A stretch of DNA of 8,877 bases, taken from positions 1-8,877 of the forward strand of contig CAMGAL010000075.1 in NCBI GenBank assembly GCA_946007445.1, given 5' to 3'. Positions 1 to 7,050 of the stretch are shown here, piece after piece (positions within the stretch are counted from its first letter, which is position 1; every line of letters begins with the position of its first letter). This DNA is from an uncultured Mediterranea sp. GTDB lineage: Bacteria > Bacteroidota > Bacteroidia > Bacteroidales > Bacteroidaceae. The notes below the pieces were generated by a model that was not told the DNA's origin, ran no database searches, and was given only the letters and a program-made list of their open reading frames with translations. Position numbers and translations under genes: made by a program.

Positions 1-147
1 ATCCAATCACACAAATTAACCATCGTAGTTTTACGAACATTTAATTTCTTAAGCCGTACTACAAATAACATACAATGTCAATTGAGTCATCCAAGAGGTA
101 AGGGTACTCATTTTCTGTTTCGAAATGAACAAACCTCCATTTACGAA

Positions 148-188
148 GTTAGGCGGAAGCCCCACAATTTGGGGGCTTACCGCCTAAC
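148..188 (-). terminator. Hairpin terminator downstream of ppdK
   Basis: The left arm 148-163 (GTTAGGCGG then AAGCCCC) pairs with 172-188 (GGGGCTT, one bulged A at 179, then CCGCCTAAC). This gives a 16-bp GC-rich stem around an 8-base loop, starting 23 bases past the ppdK stop. Its position and strength fit the transcript end of ppdK. The run of T expected after the stem on the minus strand is weak (TTCGTAAATGG), so it may stabilise the 3' end rather than terminate unaided. It could also act on transcripts arriving from the left. Confidence 0.6.
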
Positions 189-211
189 TCGCAAATTTTC
201 AACACTCGGTT

Positions 212-2932
212 TTATTCTTCGACAGCAGCCTGCGCGGCAGCCAGACGTGCGATGGGCACGCGGAAAGGAGAGCAGCTGGCGTAGTTCATGCCGACCTTGG
301 CACAGAACTTCACGGAGCTGGGTTCGCCGCCATGTTCGCCGCAGATACCGGTGCGCATACCCGGACGGACAGCGCGACCCTTCTCGACAGCCATCTTGAT
401 GAGCTGGCCCACACCGTTCTGGTCGAGTACCTGGAAGGGGTCAACCTTCAGGATCTTCTTCTCCAAGTAAACGGGGAGGAAGCTGGCGATGTCGTCGCGC
501 GAGTAACCGAAGGTCATCTGGGTCAGGTCGTTGGTACCGAACGAGAAGTATTCAGCTTCAGTGGCAATGCGGTCGGCAGTCAGAGCAGCACGAGGAATCT
601 CAATCATCGTACCAATCTCGAACTCGATGCGTACGCCCTCTTCGGCAAACACCTCTTCGGCTGTCTTCTGGATAATCTCCTTCTGCTGCTTGAGCTCGTA
701 GAGGATACCGATGAGCGGAACCATGATTTCGGGCATGGGGTTCTTGCCTTCCTTCTTCAGCTCGCAAGCGGCGCTGAGAATGGCGCGCGTCTGCATGGCA
801 GTAATCTCGGGGAAGGTGATGCCCAGACGGCAACCGCGGTGACCCAACATCGGGTTGTTCTCAGCCAGACTGGCCACGCGCTTCTGGATGTCCTCGATGC
901 TGACGCCCATTTCGTCGGCCATCTTCTGCTGACCGGCCATATCGTGAGGTACGAACTCATGCAAGGGGGGATCGAGCAGACGGATGTTGACGGGACAGCC
1001 GTCCATAGCCTCCAGAATGCCCTTGAAGTCGGCCTTCTGATAGGGCAGCAACTTGGCCAAAGCCTTCTCACGGCCTTCTACGCTGTCGGCCAGAATCATC
1101 TCACGCATAGCGACAATCTTCTGATCGTCGAAGAACATGTGCTCTGTACGGGTCAGACCGATACCCTTGGCACCGAAATCGCGGGCCACACGGGCATCAT
1201 GGGGAGTGTCGGCATTGGTACGAACCTGCAGCTTGGTGTACTTGTCGCAGAGGTCCATCAGCGCCTTGAAGTCGCCGGAGAGTTCGGCAGCCTTGGTGGG
1301 CACTTCGCCGGCATAGACCTCACCGGTCGAACCGTTGATGGAGAGGTAGTCGCCCTCTTTATAAACAACACCTTCGATTTCGACGGTCTTGTTCTTGTAG
1401 TTCACATTGATGGCACCGGCACCCGATACACAGCACTTGCCCATACCACGAGCCACCACGGCTGCGTGAGAGGTCATACCGCCTCGAGCTGTCAGGATGC
1501 CTTCGGCAGCCGACATACCGGCCAGGTCTTCGGGAGAGGTCTCGATACGAACCATCACTACCCGGTGGCCGTCTTGACGCCACTGCTGGGCATCGTCGGC
1601 GTGGAACACAATCTGACCGCAAGCGGCACCCGGAGAGGCGGGCAATCCGCGAGTGATGACCTTGGCTTTCTTTAAGGCAGCCTTGTCGAACACGGGGTGC
1701 AACAGTTCGTCGAGCTTCTGAGGCTCGCAACGCAGCAGTGCCGTCTTCTCGTCAATTAGGCCTTCGCGTACGAGGTCCATGGCAATCTTCACCATAGCCG
1801 TACCGGTGCGCTTGCCGTTACGATGCTCGAGGAACCAGTGCTCCCCGTCATTCACTGTGTACTCCATGTCCTGCAAGTGTCGGTAGTGGTGCTCCAGCTT
1901 GTCCTGAATGGCATCGAGTTCCTTATAGATTTCGGGCATAGACTCCTCCATCGAGGGATACTTGGCGGCACGCTCCTCTTCGCTGATGCCCTGCAGGGCA
2001 GCCCAGCGGCGTGAGCCTTCGATGGTGATTTGCTGCGGTGTGCGGATACCGGCCACCACGTCTTCGCCCTGTGCATTGACCAGATACTCACCGTTGAAGA
2101 GGTTCTCACCCGTAGCGGCATCGCGGCTGAAGCATACGCCGGTAGCCGAGGTCTCGCCCATGTTACCGAATACCATGGCCATGACGCTGACAGCCGTACC
2201 CCATTCGTCGGGAATACCCTCCATCTTGCGGTAGAGGATGGCACGCTCGTTCATCCAGCTGCGGAATACGGCGCAGATGGCACCCCAAAGCTGCTCCATC
2301 GGGTCGGTGGGGAAGTCGCTGCCTGTCTGCTCCTTGATGGCTTTCTTGAAACGGGCCACCAGCTCCTTCAGTTCTTCGACTGAGAGATCCTTGTCCAGCT
2401 TGACGCCACGAATTTCCTTCACCTCGTCAATGATGGCTTCGAAGGGATCGATATCTTCTTTGTTGACCGGCTTCATACCCAGCACCACGTCACCATACAT
2501 CTGCACAAAGCGACGATAGGAGTCGTATACAAAGTGAGGATTGCCAGTCTTCTTCACCATACCCTCGGCTACCTCGTCGTTCAGACCCAGGTTGAGGATG
2601 GTGTCCATCATGCCCGGCATGGATGCACGCGCACCCGAACGGACACTGACCAGCAACGGATTCTCCAGGCTGCCGAACTTGCTGTTCATCAAACCCTCGA
2701 TGTGGGCCACAGCCTTGTTGACTTCATCCTGAAGCACGGCCACAATCTTGTCCTGACCTACTTCGTAGTATTCGTTACATACATCGGTGGTGATGGTAAA
2801 GCCGGGAGGCACCGGCACTCCAATGAGGTTCATTTCAGCGAGGTTGGCACCTTTACCGCCCAACTGCTCGCGCATCTTGGCATTTCCTTCAGCTTGTCCG
2901 TTGCCGAAGGTATAGACTCTTTTTTTCTCCAT
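212..2932 (-). CDS. ppdK: Pyruvate phosphate dikinase
   Basis: Catalyses the reversible reaction ATP + pyruvate + phosphate to AMP + phosphoenolpyruvate + pyrophosphate in the cytoplasm, linking glycolysis and gluconeogenesis; anaerobes often use it as a PPi-linked partner or replacement of pyruvate kinase. At 906 residues it is full length for the family. Domains in order: N-terminal ATP-grasp domain (about 1-390; GGKGANL with Lys27, Arg98 in VSVRSGA, the DxE pair Asp355/Glu357, Arg371 in RNGKRTG); swivelling phosphohistidine domain (about 425-545; GGMTSHAAVV with catalytic His489 and Thr487, the position phosphorylated by PDRP-type regulators); C-terminal TIM-barrel PEP/pyruvate domain (about 555-900; LTRTEHMF, GHRGCRLG, FGTNDLTQ, and GICGEHGG with catalytic Cys864). 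One residue is odd: Glu369 stands where the Clostridium symbiosum enzyme has nucleotide-binding Gln335. The ATG at 2932 lies about 35 bases below a clear promoter. It appears monocistronic, divergent from rlmD. Confidence 0.97.
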   Translation of the reverse strand: MEKKRVYTFGNGQAEGNAKMREQLGGKGANLAEMNLIGVPVPPGFTITTDVCNEYYEVGQDKIVAVLQDEVNKAVAHIEGLMNSKFGSLENPLLVSVRSGARASMPGMMDTILNLGLNDEVAEGMVKKTGNPHFVYDSYRRFVQMYGDVVLGMKPVNKEDIDPFEAIIDEVKEIRGVKLDKDLSVEELKELVARFKKAIKEQTGSDFPTDPMEQLWGAICAVFRSWMNERAILYRKMEGIPDEWGTAVSVMAMVFGNMGETSATGVCFSRDAATGENLFNGEYLVNAQGEDVVAGIRTPQQITIEGSRRWAALQGISEEERAAKYPSMEESMPEIYKELDAIQDKLEHHYRHLQDMEYTVNDGEHWFLEHRNGKRTGTAMVKIAMDLVREGLIDEKTALLRCEPQKLDELLHPVFDKAALKKAKVITRGLPASPGAACGQIVFHADDAQQWRQDGHRVVMVRIETSPEDLAGMSAAEGILTARGGMTSHAAVVARGMGKCCVSGAGAINVNYKNKTVEIEGVVYKEGDYLSINGSTGEVYAGEVPTKAAELSGDFKALMDLCDKYTKLQVRTNADTPHDARVARDFGAKGIGLTRTEHMFFDDQKIVAMREMILADSVEGREKALAKLLPYQKADFKGILEAMDGCPVNIRLLDPPLHEFVPHDMAGQQKMADEMGVSIEDIQKRVASLAENNPMLGHRGCRLGITFPEITAMQTRAILSAACELKKEGKNPMPEIMVPLIGILYELKQQKEIIQKTAEEVFAEEGVRIEFEIGTMIEIPRAALTADRIATEAEYFSFGTNDLTQMTFGYSRDDIASFLPVYLEKKILKVDPFQVLDQNGVGQLIKMAVEKGRAVRPGMRTGICGEHGGEPSSVKFCAKVGMNYASCSPFRVPIARLAAAQAAVEE

Positions 2933-2972
2933 AATATTGGCTTTAAGACACTAAAATTGTTTGATTAGGTCG

Positions 2973-3005
2973 CAAAGCTAAGAATTATTTCTAAACAGAA
3001 GAAAA
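2973..3005 (-). promoter_or_regulatory. Promoter of ppdK
   Basis: Read on the minus strand, 2980-2973 is TAGCTTTG, an exact match to the Bacteroidetes -7 consensus TAnnTTTG. About 20 bases upstream (3005-3001) the sequence is TTTTC, one base off the -33 TTTG element. Transcription would begin near 2966, leaving a leader of about 35 bases before the ppdK ATG. The -7 box is convincing; the -33 box is only approximate. Confidence 0.6.
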
Positions 3006-3027
3006 GTTTCATCCAATATTTTTAGGA

Positions 3028-3041
3028 GAAATTGCAATTTC
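3028..3041. promoter_or_regulatory. Palindrome, possible operator
   Basis: GAAATTGCAATTTC is a perfect 14-bp palindrome with no loop, lying between the divergent ppdK and rlmD promoters. It is centred about 68 bases upstream of the predicted ppdK start, a typical activator position, and overlaps the -33 area of the more distal plus-strand promoter. A dimeric regulator could bind it, but short AT-rich palindromes also arise by chance. Confidence 0.3.
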
Positions 3042-3066
3042 AACATAGCAAACTCAAATATCTTTG
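3038..3066 (+). promoter_or_regulatory. Possible distal promoter for rlmD
   Basis: TATCTTTG at 3059-3066 matches the Bacteroidetes -7 consensus TAnnTTTG exactly. The only -33 candidate is TTTC at 3038-3041, 17 bases away, which is one base off and slightly too close. The leader to the rlmD start would be about 95 bases. Confidence 0.35.
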
Positions 3067-3071
3067 TTCAC

Positions 3072-3105
3072 TTTCCGAATATCCCGAAAAAAATGCCTAC
3101 TTTTG
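3072..3105 (+). promoter_or_regulatory. Probable promoter of the rlmD operon
   Basis: TACTTTTG at 3098-3105, followed by CA, is a typical Bacteroidetes -7 element. TTTC at 3072-3075 is a weak -33 candidate at 22-base spacing. Transcription from about 3112 would give a leader of about 55 bases before the GTG start of rlmD. It is the nearer of two -7 boxes in this gap; both could be used. Confidence 0.45.
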
Positions 3106-3166
3106 CAGCTTGGGAAAAATTGGCTGTCCATGATAAAAAGAGCCAATCACATAAAACGATACAAAA

Positions 3167-4585
3167 GTGGCAAGAAAAAGAAAAGAACTCCCCTTGCTGG
3201 AGCATATCACCATTACCGACGTGGCCGCCGAAGGTAAAGCCTTGGCGCGTGTGGATGACCTGGTTGTTTTCGTACCCTATGTGGTGCCCGGCGATGTGGT
3301 GGACCTACAGGTGCGACGCAAGAAGCACCACTACGCCGAAGCCGTGGCCGTGAAGTTCCACCAACTGGCCGCCGAGCGGGCCGTACCCTTCTGCCCCCAC
3401 TATGGCGTGTGCGGTGGATGCAAATGGCAAATCCTTCCCTACGAAGCCCAGCTGCGCTACAAGCAGCAGCAGGTGGTGGACAATCTGACGCGCATCGGCA
3501 AGATATCCCTGCCTGAGGTCTCCCCCATCCTGGGCTCGGAAAAGACCCGGGAATACCGCAACAAACTGGAATTCACCTTCTCCGACAAACGCTGGCTCAC
3601 CACCGAAGAGGTGGCCTCGGGTGTGGTGTACGAGCAGATGAATGCCGTGGGCTTCCACATACCCGAAGCCTTCGACAAGGTGCTGGCCATCGACGAGTGC
3701 CACTTGCAGGACGACATCAGCAACCGCCTGCGCAACACCATCCGCGACTATGCCTACGAGCAGGGACTCAGCTTCCACAACCTGCGCACCCACGAGGGGA
3801 TGCTGCGCAACCTCATCATCCGCACCTCCACCACCGGCGAGCTGATGGTCATCCTGGTGTGCCGCATCGACACCGACGAGGAGTTGCAACAGACGCAAGC
3901 CCTGCTGGCTTACGTGGCCGACCGCTTCCCCGAAATCACGTCGCTCCTCTATATTATTAATAATAAGGTGAACGACACCATCACCGACCTCGACGTACAC
4001 ACCTACCGAGGCAAAGACCACATCTTCGAGCAGATGGAGGGCCTGCGCTTCAAGATAGGCCCCAAGTCGTTCTACCAGACCAACTCCGAGCAGGCCTACC
4101 GCCTCTACAGCGTGGTGCGCCAGCTGGCCGGACTCACCGGCAGCGAACTGGTCTATGACCTCTACACCGGCACAGGCACCATCGCCAACTTCGTGGCCCG
4201 CCAGGCCCGTCAGGTGGTGGGCATCGAATATGTGCCCGAAGCCATCGAAGATGCCAAGGTGAACTCCGAGCTGAACGGCATCCGTAACACCCTATTCTAT
4301 GCCGGCGACATGAAGGACATTCTGACTCAGGAGTTTGTGGAGCGTCACGGCCGTCCCGACGTCATCATCACCGACCCTCCGCGGGCCGGTATGCACGGCG
4401 ACGTGGTGAAGGTCATCCTGCAAGCCGCCCCCGAGCGCATCGTCTATGTGAGCTGCAACCCCGCCACCCAGGCCCGCGACCTGCAGCTGCTCGATGCCGA
4501 CTATCGGGTAGAGGCTGTGCAGCCGGTCGATATGTTCCCCCACACCCATCATGTAGAGAATGTGGTACTATTAACCAGAAGATAA
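3167..4585 (+). CDS. rlmD: 23S rRNA (uracil-C5)-methyltransferase, RlmD/RumA type
   Basis: SAM-dependent enzyme that methylates C5 of a 23S rRNA uridine (U1939 in E. coli RlmD; the exact target here is inferred). The 472-residue length fits the family. The N-terminal TRAM/OB-like domain (about 8-65) is followed by iron-sulphur ligands Cys76, Cys82, Cys85 (CPHYGVCGGC) and Cys178, matching the four ligands of E. coli RumA. The C-terminal Rossmann domain has a SAM loop DLYTGTGT (331-338), DPPRAG (403-408), catalytic nucleophile Cys430 in SCNPATQARDL, and the general-base Glu464 in HHVENVVLL. The start is GTG at 3167: an in-frame stop at 3152-3154 rules out a longer form and no in-frame ATG occurs until about codon 158, after the first three cluster cysteines. 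The downstream pseudouridine synthase begins 3 bases after the stop, so the two are surely co-transcribed. Paralogues modifying other uridines cannot be excluded. Confidence 0.93.
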   Translation: MARKRKELPLLEHITITDVAAEGKALARVDDLVVFVPYVVPGDVVDLQVRRKKHHYAEAVAVKFHQLAAERAVPFCPHYGVCGGCKWQILPYEAQLRYKQQQVVDNLTRIGKISLPEVSPILGSEKTREYRNKLEFTFSDKRWLTTEEVASGVVYEQMNAVGFHIPEAFDKVLAIDECHLQDDISNRLRNTIRDYAYEQGLSFHNLRTHEGMLRNLIIRTSTTGELMVILVCRIDTDEELQQTQALLAYVADRFPEITSLLYIINNKVNDTITDLDVHTYRGKDHIFEQMEGLRFKIGPKSFYQTNSEQAYRLYSVVRQLAGLTGSELVYDLYTGTGTIANFVARQARQVVGIEYVPEAIEDAKVNSELNGIRNTLFYAGDMKDILTQEFVERHGRPDVIITDPPRAGMHGDVVKVILQAAPERIVYVSCNPATQARDLQLLDADYRVEAVQPVDMFPHTHHVENVVLLTRR

Positions 4586-4588
4586 GAG

Positions 4589-5500
4589 ATGAAAGAAAAA
4601 CGTACAGCACGCGCCATGTCGCAATACACCGGCTACACCGTGAAGGAGCCGATGGAGCTGATGCAATACCTGGCCACCCTGATGCCTCAGGCCAGCCGCA
4701 CCAAACTGAAGGCCCTGCTCACCAGCCGTGTCATTTTAGTGGACAACGTCATCACCACCCAGTACAACTATCCACTGAAACCGGGCATGAGGGTAGAGAT
4801 AGACCGCAACCGAGGCAAACACCATGAGTTCCGCCACAAGCTGCTCAAGATAGTCTACGAAGATGCCTACCTCATCGTGGTGGAGAAGATGCAAGGTCTT
4901 CATTCGGGAGGCACCGCACGTCAAAAAGACCGGACAGCCATCGCCATCTTGCTTGAATTTGTAGGCCGACCGGGAGGCAGAAACCGCCGCGTCTATGCCG
5001 TACACCGTTTGGACCGCGATACCTCGGGGCTGATGATGTTTGCCAAAGACGAACAAACCCAACACACCCTGCGCGACCACTGGCACGAAATTGTCTACGA
5101 TCGCCGCTACGTGGCTGTGGCCTGCGGCGAAATGGAACAGAACGCCGGCATGGTGCGCTCCTGGCTCACCGACCGTACCTTCTACGTCTCCTCCAGCCCG
5201 GTAGACGATGGCGGCAAGGAAGCCATCACCCACTACCGCACCATCCGCCGCGCCGGAGGCTACTCGCTCGTAGAACTGGTGCTGGAAACGGGCCGCAAGA
5301 ACCAGATCCGCGTCCACCTGGCCGACCTGGGACACCCCATTGTAGGCGACGGCCGCTACGGATGGGAAGACATGCCCAATCCGCTGAACCGCCTCGCCCT
5401 CCACGCCTTCAAGCTCTGCTTCTACCACCCCATTACAGGCCGGAAAATGGAGTTCGAGACTCCCTACCCCTCGGAATTCAAGAACCTCGTGAGGAACTGA
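4589..5500 (+). CDS. RluA-family pseudouridine synthase
   Basis: Isomerises specific uridines to pseudouridine in RNA; no cofactor needed. Of 303 residues, about 17-75 form an S4-like RNA-binding domain (SRTKLKALLTSRVILVDN, then LKPGMRVEI). The catalytic domain follows with the hallmark HRLDRDTSG (139-147, catalytic Asp142), a YDRRYVAVACG segment (170-180), and the late motifs TGRKNQIRVHLADLGHPIVGD (234-254) and RLALHAFKLCFYHP (268-281). These are RluA/RluC/RluD-class motifs; the target base (23S rRNA, 16S rRNA or tRNA) cannot be read from the sequence, so no specific symbol is given. The ATG at 4589 is 3 bases after the rlmD stop; a second in-frame ATG at 4616 (MSQYTGYT) would remove only a basic nine-residue extension and is an alternative start. 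Pairing with rlmD makes this a small RNA-modification operon. Confidence 0.93.
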   Translation: MKEKRTARAMSQYTGYTVKEPMELMQYLATLMPQASRTKLKALLTSRVILVDNVITTQYNYPLKPGMRVEIDRNRGKHHEFRHKLLKIVYEDAYLIVVEKMQGLHSGGTARQKDRTAIAILLEFVGRPGGRNRRVYAVHRLDRDTSGLMMFAKDEQTQHTLRDHWHEIVYDRRYVAVACGEMEQNAGMVRSWLTDRTFYVSSSPVDDGGKEAITHYRTIRRAGGYSLVELVLETGRKNQIRVHLADLGHPIVGDGRYGWEDMPNPLNRLALHAFKLCFYHPITGRKMEFETPYPSEFKNLVRN

Positions 5501-5539
5501 TTTTTTCCTCCCGAGATTTGGCACCCTTATCGCCACCTG

Positions 5540-5603
5540 CTCCCTACCAACTCCCTACCCGCGCCGTATTTCCTTCGCTCATCCTTCGCTCATTCTTCGC
5601 TCT
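5540..5603 (+). repeat. 11-bp tandem repeats in left half of palindrome
   Basis: Two kinds of 11-base tandem unit lie side by side. CTCCCTACCAA (5540-5550) is followed by CTCCCTACCCG (5551-5561). TCCTTCGCTCA occurs twice (5571-5581, 5582-5592) and is followed by the variant TTCTTCGCTCT (5593-5603). The shared 11-base period suggests growth by slippage or unequal exchange. The units contribute to the arms of the larger palindrome. Confidence 0.75.
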
Positions 5604-5670
5604 ATAGGAGCGGTGTTTGAGCGAAGAATGAGCGAAGAAACAGGGGCGTTGATACGGCGCAGGTACGGAG
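5551..5670. repeat. 120-bp imperfect palindrome, possible interspersed repeat
   Basis: All pairing shares one centre (5610/5611). The inner stem is a perfect 19 bp: 5584-5602 with 5619-5637, including TTCGCTCATTCTTCGCTC against GAGCGAAGAATGAGCGAA, around a 16-base loop. The outer stem is 5551-5569 (CTCCCTACCCGCGCCGTAT) with 5652-5670, 17 of 19 positions paired, nine consecutive (GCGCCGTAT/ATACGGCGC). The stems are separated by 14-base partly paired internal loops. It has no reading frame, lies between the rluA-like gene and the envelope operon promoter, and is not followed by a T-run, so it is not a classical terminator. It may be a MITE- or REP-like element or a structured RNA end; only the symmetry is directly seen. 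Confidence 0.7.
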
Positions 5671-5729
5671 AGCGTATTGTTCCCATTTACCTTTTTTGTA
5701 TATAAAAGTAGAGAATTTTATAAAAAAGC

Positions 5730-5760
5730 TTTGCTACTAAAGAAAAAGTCACTATTTTTG
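5730..5760 (+). promoter_or_regulatory. Promoter of the envelope operon
   Basis: TTTG at 5730-5733 and TATTTTTG at 5753-5760 match both Bacteroidetes promoter elements exactly, with a 19-base spacer, the best promoter in this window. Transcription would start near 5767, leaving about 18 bases before the ATG at 5785. This rules out the upstream TTG (5677) as start of the next gene. Just upstream, TATAAAA (5701-5707) and TTTTATA (5716-5722) form a small AT inverted repeat of unknown role. Confidence 0.7.
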
Positions 5761-5784
5761 CACCAAATTCTGTGCTATAGGCAT

Positions 5785-7050
5785 ATGAAGGACGAAAGAA
5801 TGAAAAGGCATATAGAGGCTGACACACAGAAAGTTAGTACGTTCAGAAAGCTGACGTGTTGGTTGATAGCGCTGGTATGCTGTATTTTTGCCCAAGACAT
5901 CAAGAGTCAGGAAGGCAACGATGCAGTGCTGACGCTGACCAGACTGGGCTTCGAAAACGTAGGATGCGCCGAAACGGAGAGTGAACGCGTATTTGTGTTG
6001 CAGAACAGTGCCTACCGCGTGAATGGAATTGGCTTGGCCAAGGCCATTGATGTCATTCAAAAGCAGGGGATGCCTGTGGGAAAGGACTGCCGCATCGTAG
6101 TGCTCGACAACAACATTCCTCAGATTTCGCTCCTCTATCATGCCACGGCGAGTGACACGCTGGCAGAAGCCGCACTCAATGACTGGGAGGCCTCCTATGA
6201 GTTGGGAAGCGAGTGGAAGCAGGCACGGAAGGTGAAGTTGAAAAATCGCTCTTTGTTCAAGGTTGATATTCTGGTATATCCGCAAGTGGCTTTCCGTAAC
6301 CTGGTGCTCAACAAGATTTACGACGTCTTGATAGACCTCAACCCGACTGTGGAAGTCTCTTTCTGGAAAGGCATGAAGCTGGCCGCCCAGGTGAAAGTGC
6401 CCGTCTACAACGACGACTACGGCATGCTCGAAGACAAGGTACATCCGGGACACTTGACGCTGTCACAGCGTTTCCGGTTGCCCTCCAACATCTTCGCCAA
6501 GGTGACGGCAGGTTATTTCAATGCCGACCAGTACGGTGTGGACGTGCAGTTATGGCGCCCCTTCAAGGACGAACGCTTCGCGGCCATGGCCCGTGTGGGA
6601 TATACCGGCCTCGGATATTGGAATGGCTTCCGCCTCCACTACGACACATCAATGATGCTAACATGGACGGTGGGTGGCAGTTTCTACTGGACACCCTACA
6701 ACACCCAACTAATTGTCAAGTGCGAGCGTTATCTGCTGAAAGAGGTGGGTGTGAAGGCCGAGCTGATTCGCCACTTTCGCTACTGCTCCATCGGATTCTA
6801 TGCCATGAAGGCGGAGCACGCGCGGGCCAACGGCGGATTCCGGTTCCAAGTGCTGCTACCACCCTACGGCCGGTATAAGAGGCATGGCTACCTGCCACGC
6901 ATCAATACCTCGCCGAACATGGGTATCGTGTACAATGCCGGCAACGAGCAGTTGTACTACAGGCAGTACAAGGCCGAAGCGAGCGACAACATCATGGGAG
7001 AAAATAGTTTTAATCCATATTTTATTAAGTCAGAATTGTTAAATTATTAA
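5785..7050 (+). CDS. Short YjbH/GfcD-like outer-membrane protein
   Basis: Predicted outer-membrane protein of the YjbH family, whose E. coli members accompany exopolysaccharide/group 4 capsule genes (yjbEFGH, gfc). From this ATG it has 421 residues. A hydrophobic signal segment (about 23-36, LTCWLIALVCCIFA) is followed by a domain (about 46-120) with YjbH middle-domain spacing: LTRLGFENVG, a beta hairpin, NSAYRVNGIGLAKAIDVI, then IVVLDNNIPQ. The C-terminal part (about 225-375) has alternating barrel strands resembling the YjbH C-terminal barrel (IFAKVTAGYFNADQYGVDVQ, VGGSFYWTPYNTQLIVK, GGFRFQVLLP). E. coli YjbH is about 700 residues with an additional N-terminal barrel that is absent here. 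A DTL tripeptide (124-126) fits the Bacteroidetes O-glycosylation motif. ATG 5785 fits the promoter; ATG 5800, preceded by AAGGA, is an alternative. First gene of an apparent three-gene operon. Family assignment rests on remembered motifs; polymer export is inference. Confidence 0.72.
   Translation: MKDERMKRHIEADTQKVSTFRKLTCWLIALVCCIFAQDIKSQEGNDAVLTLTRLGFENVGCAETESERVFVLQNSAYRVNGIGLAKAIDVIQKQGMPVGKDCRIVVLDNNIPQISLLYHATASDTLAEAALNDWEASYELGSEWKQARKVKLKNRSLFKVDILVYPQVAFRNLVLNKIYDVLIDLNPTVEVSFWKGMKLAAQVKVPVYNDDYGMLEDKVHPGHLTLSQRFRLPSNIFAKVTAGYFNADQYGVDVQLWRPFKDERFAAMARVGYTGLGYWNGFRLHYDTSMMLTWTVGGSFYWTPYNTQLIVKCERYLLKEVGVKAELIRHFRYCSIGFYAMKAEHARANGGFRFQVLLPPYGRYKRHGYLPRINTSPNMGIVYNAGNEQLYYRQYKAEASDNIMGENSFNPYFIKSELLNY

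Noticed and set aside
23..36. Small hairpin TCGTA-GTTT-TACGA near the left end
   Set aside because: Only a 5-bp stem, without a neighbouring gene end in view; too weak to call a terminator.
82..399. Plus-strand open frame (105 codons) over the ppdK end
   Set aside because: It runs through the terminator hairpin and into antisense ppdK, with an Arg-rich composition typical of a spurious frame.
332..1675. Long plus-strand open frame (447 codons) opposite ppdK
   Set aside because: It lies wholly antisense to a gene with full catalytic motifs; its His/Leu/Gly-rich translation shows no family signature, as expected for an antisense shadow of a codon-biased gene.
3305..4021. Minus-strand open frame (238 codons) opposite rlmD
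   Set aside because: Antisense to conserved rlmD coding sequence, Val/Gly/His-rich with no motif, and no promoter box on that strand.
5491..5510. GAGGAA/TTCCTC hairpin at the end of the rluA-like gene
   Set aside because: Six base pairs with the stop codon in the loop and no T-run after it; not a credible terminator.
4736..5536. Minus-strand open frame (266 codons) opposite the pseudouridine synthase
   Set aside because: Antisense to the catalytic domain of a clear RluA-family gene; no recognisable protein motif.
5677..5784. Upstream TTG extension of the YjbH-like gene
   Set aside because: It would begin before the promoter boxes at 5730-5760; the predicted transcript starts near 5767, so ATG 5785 or 5800 is the real start.
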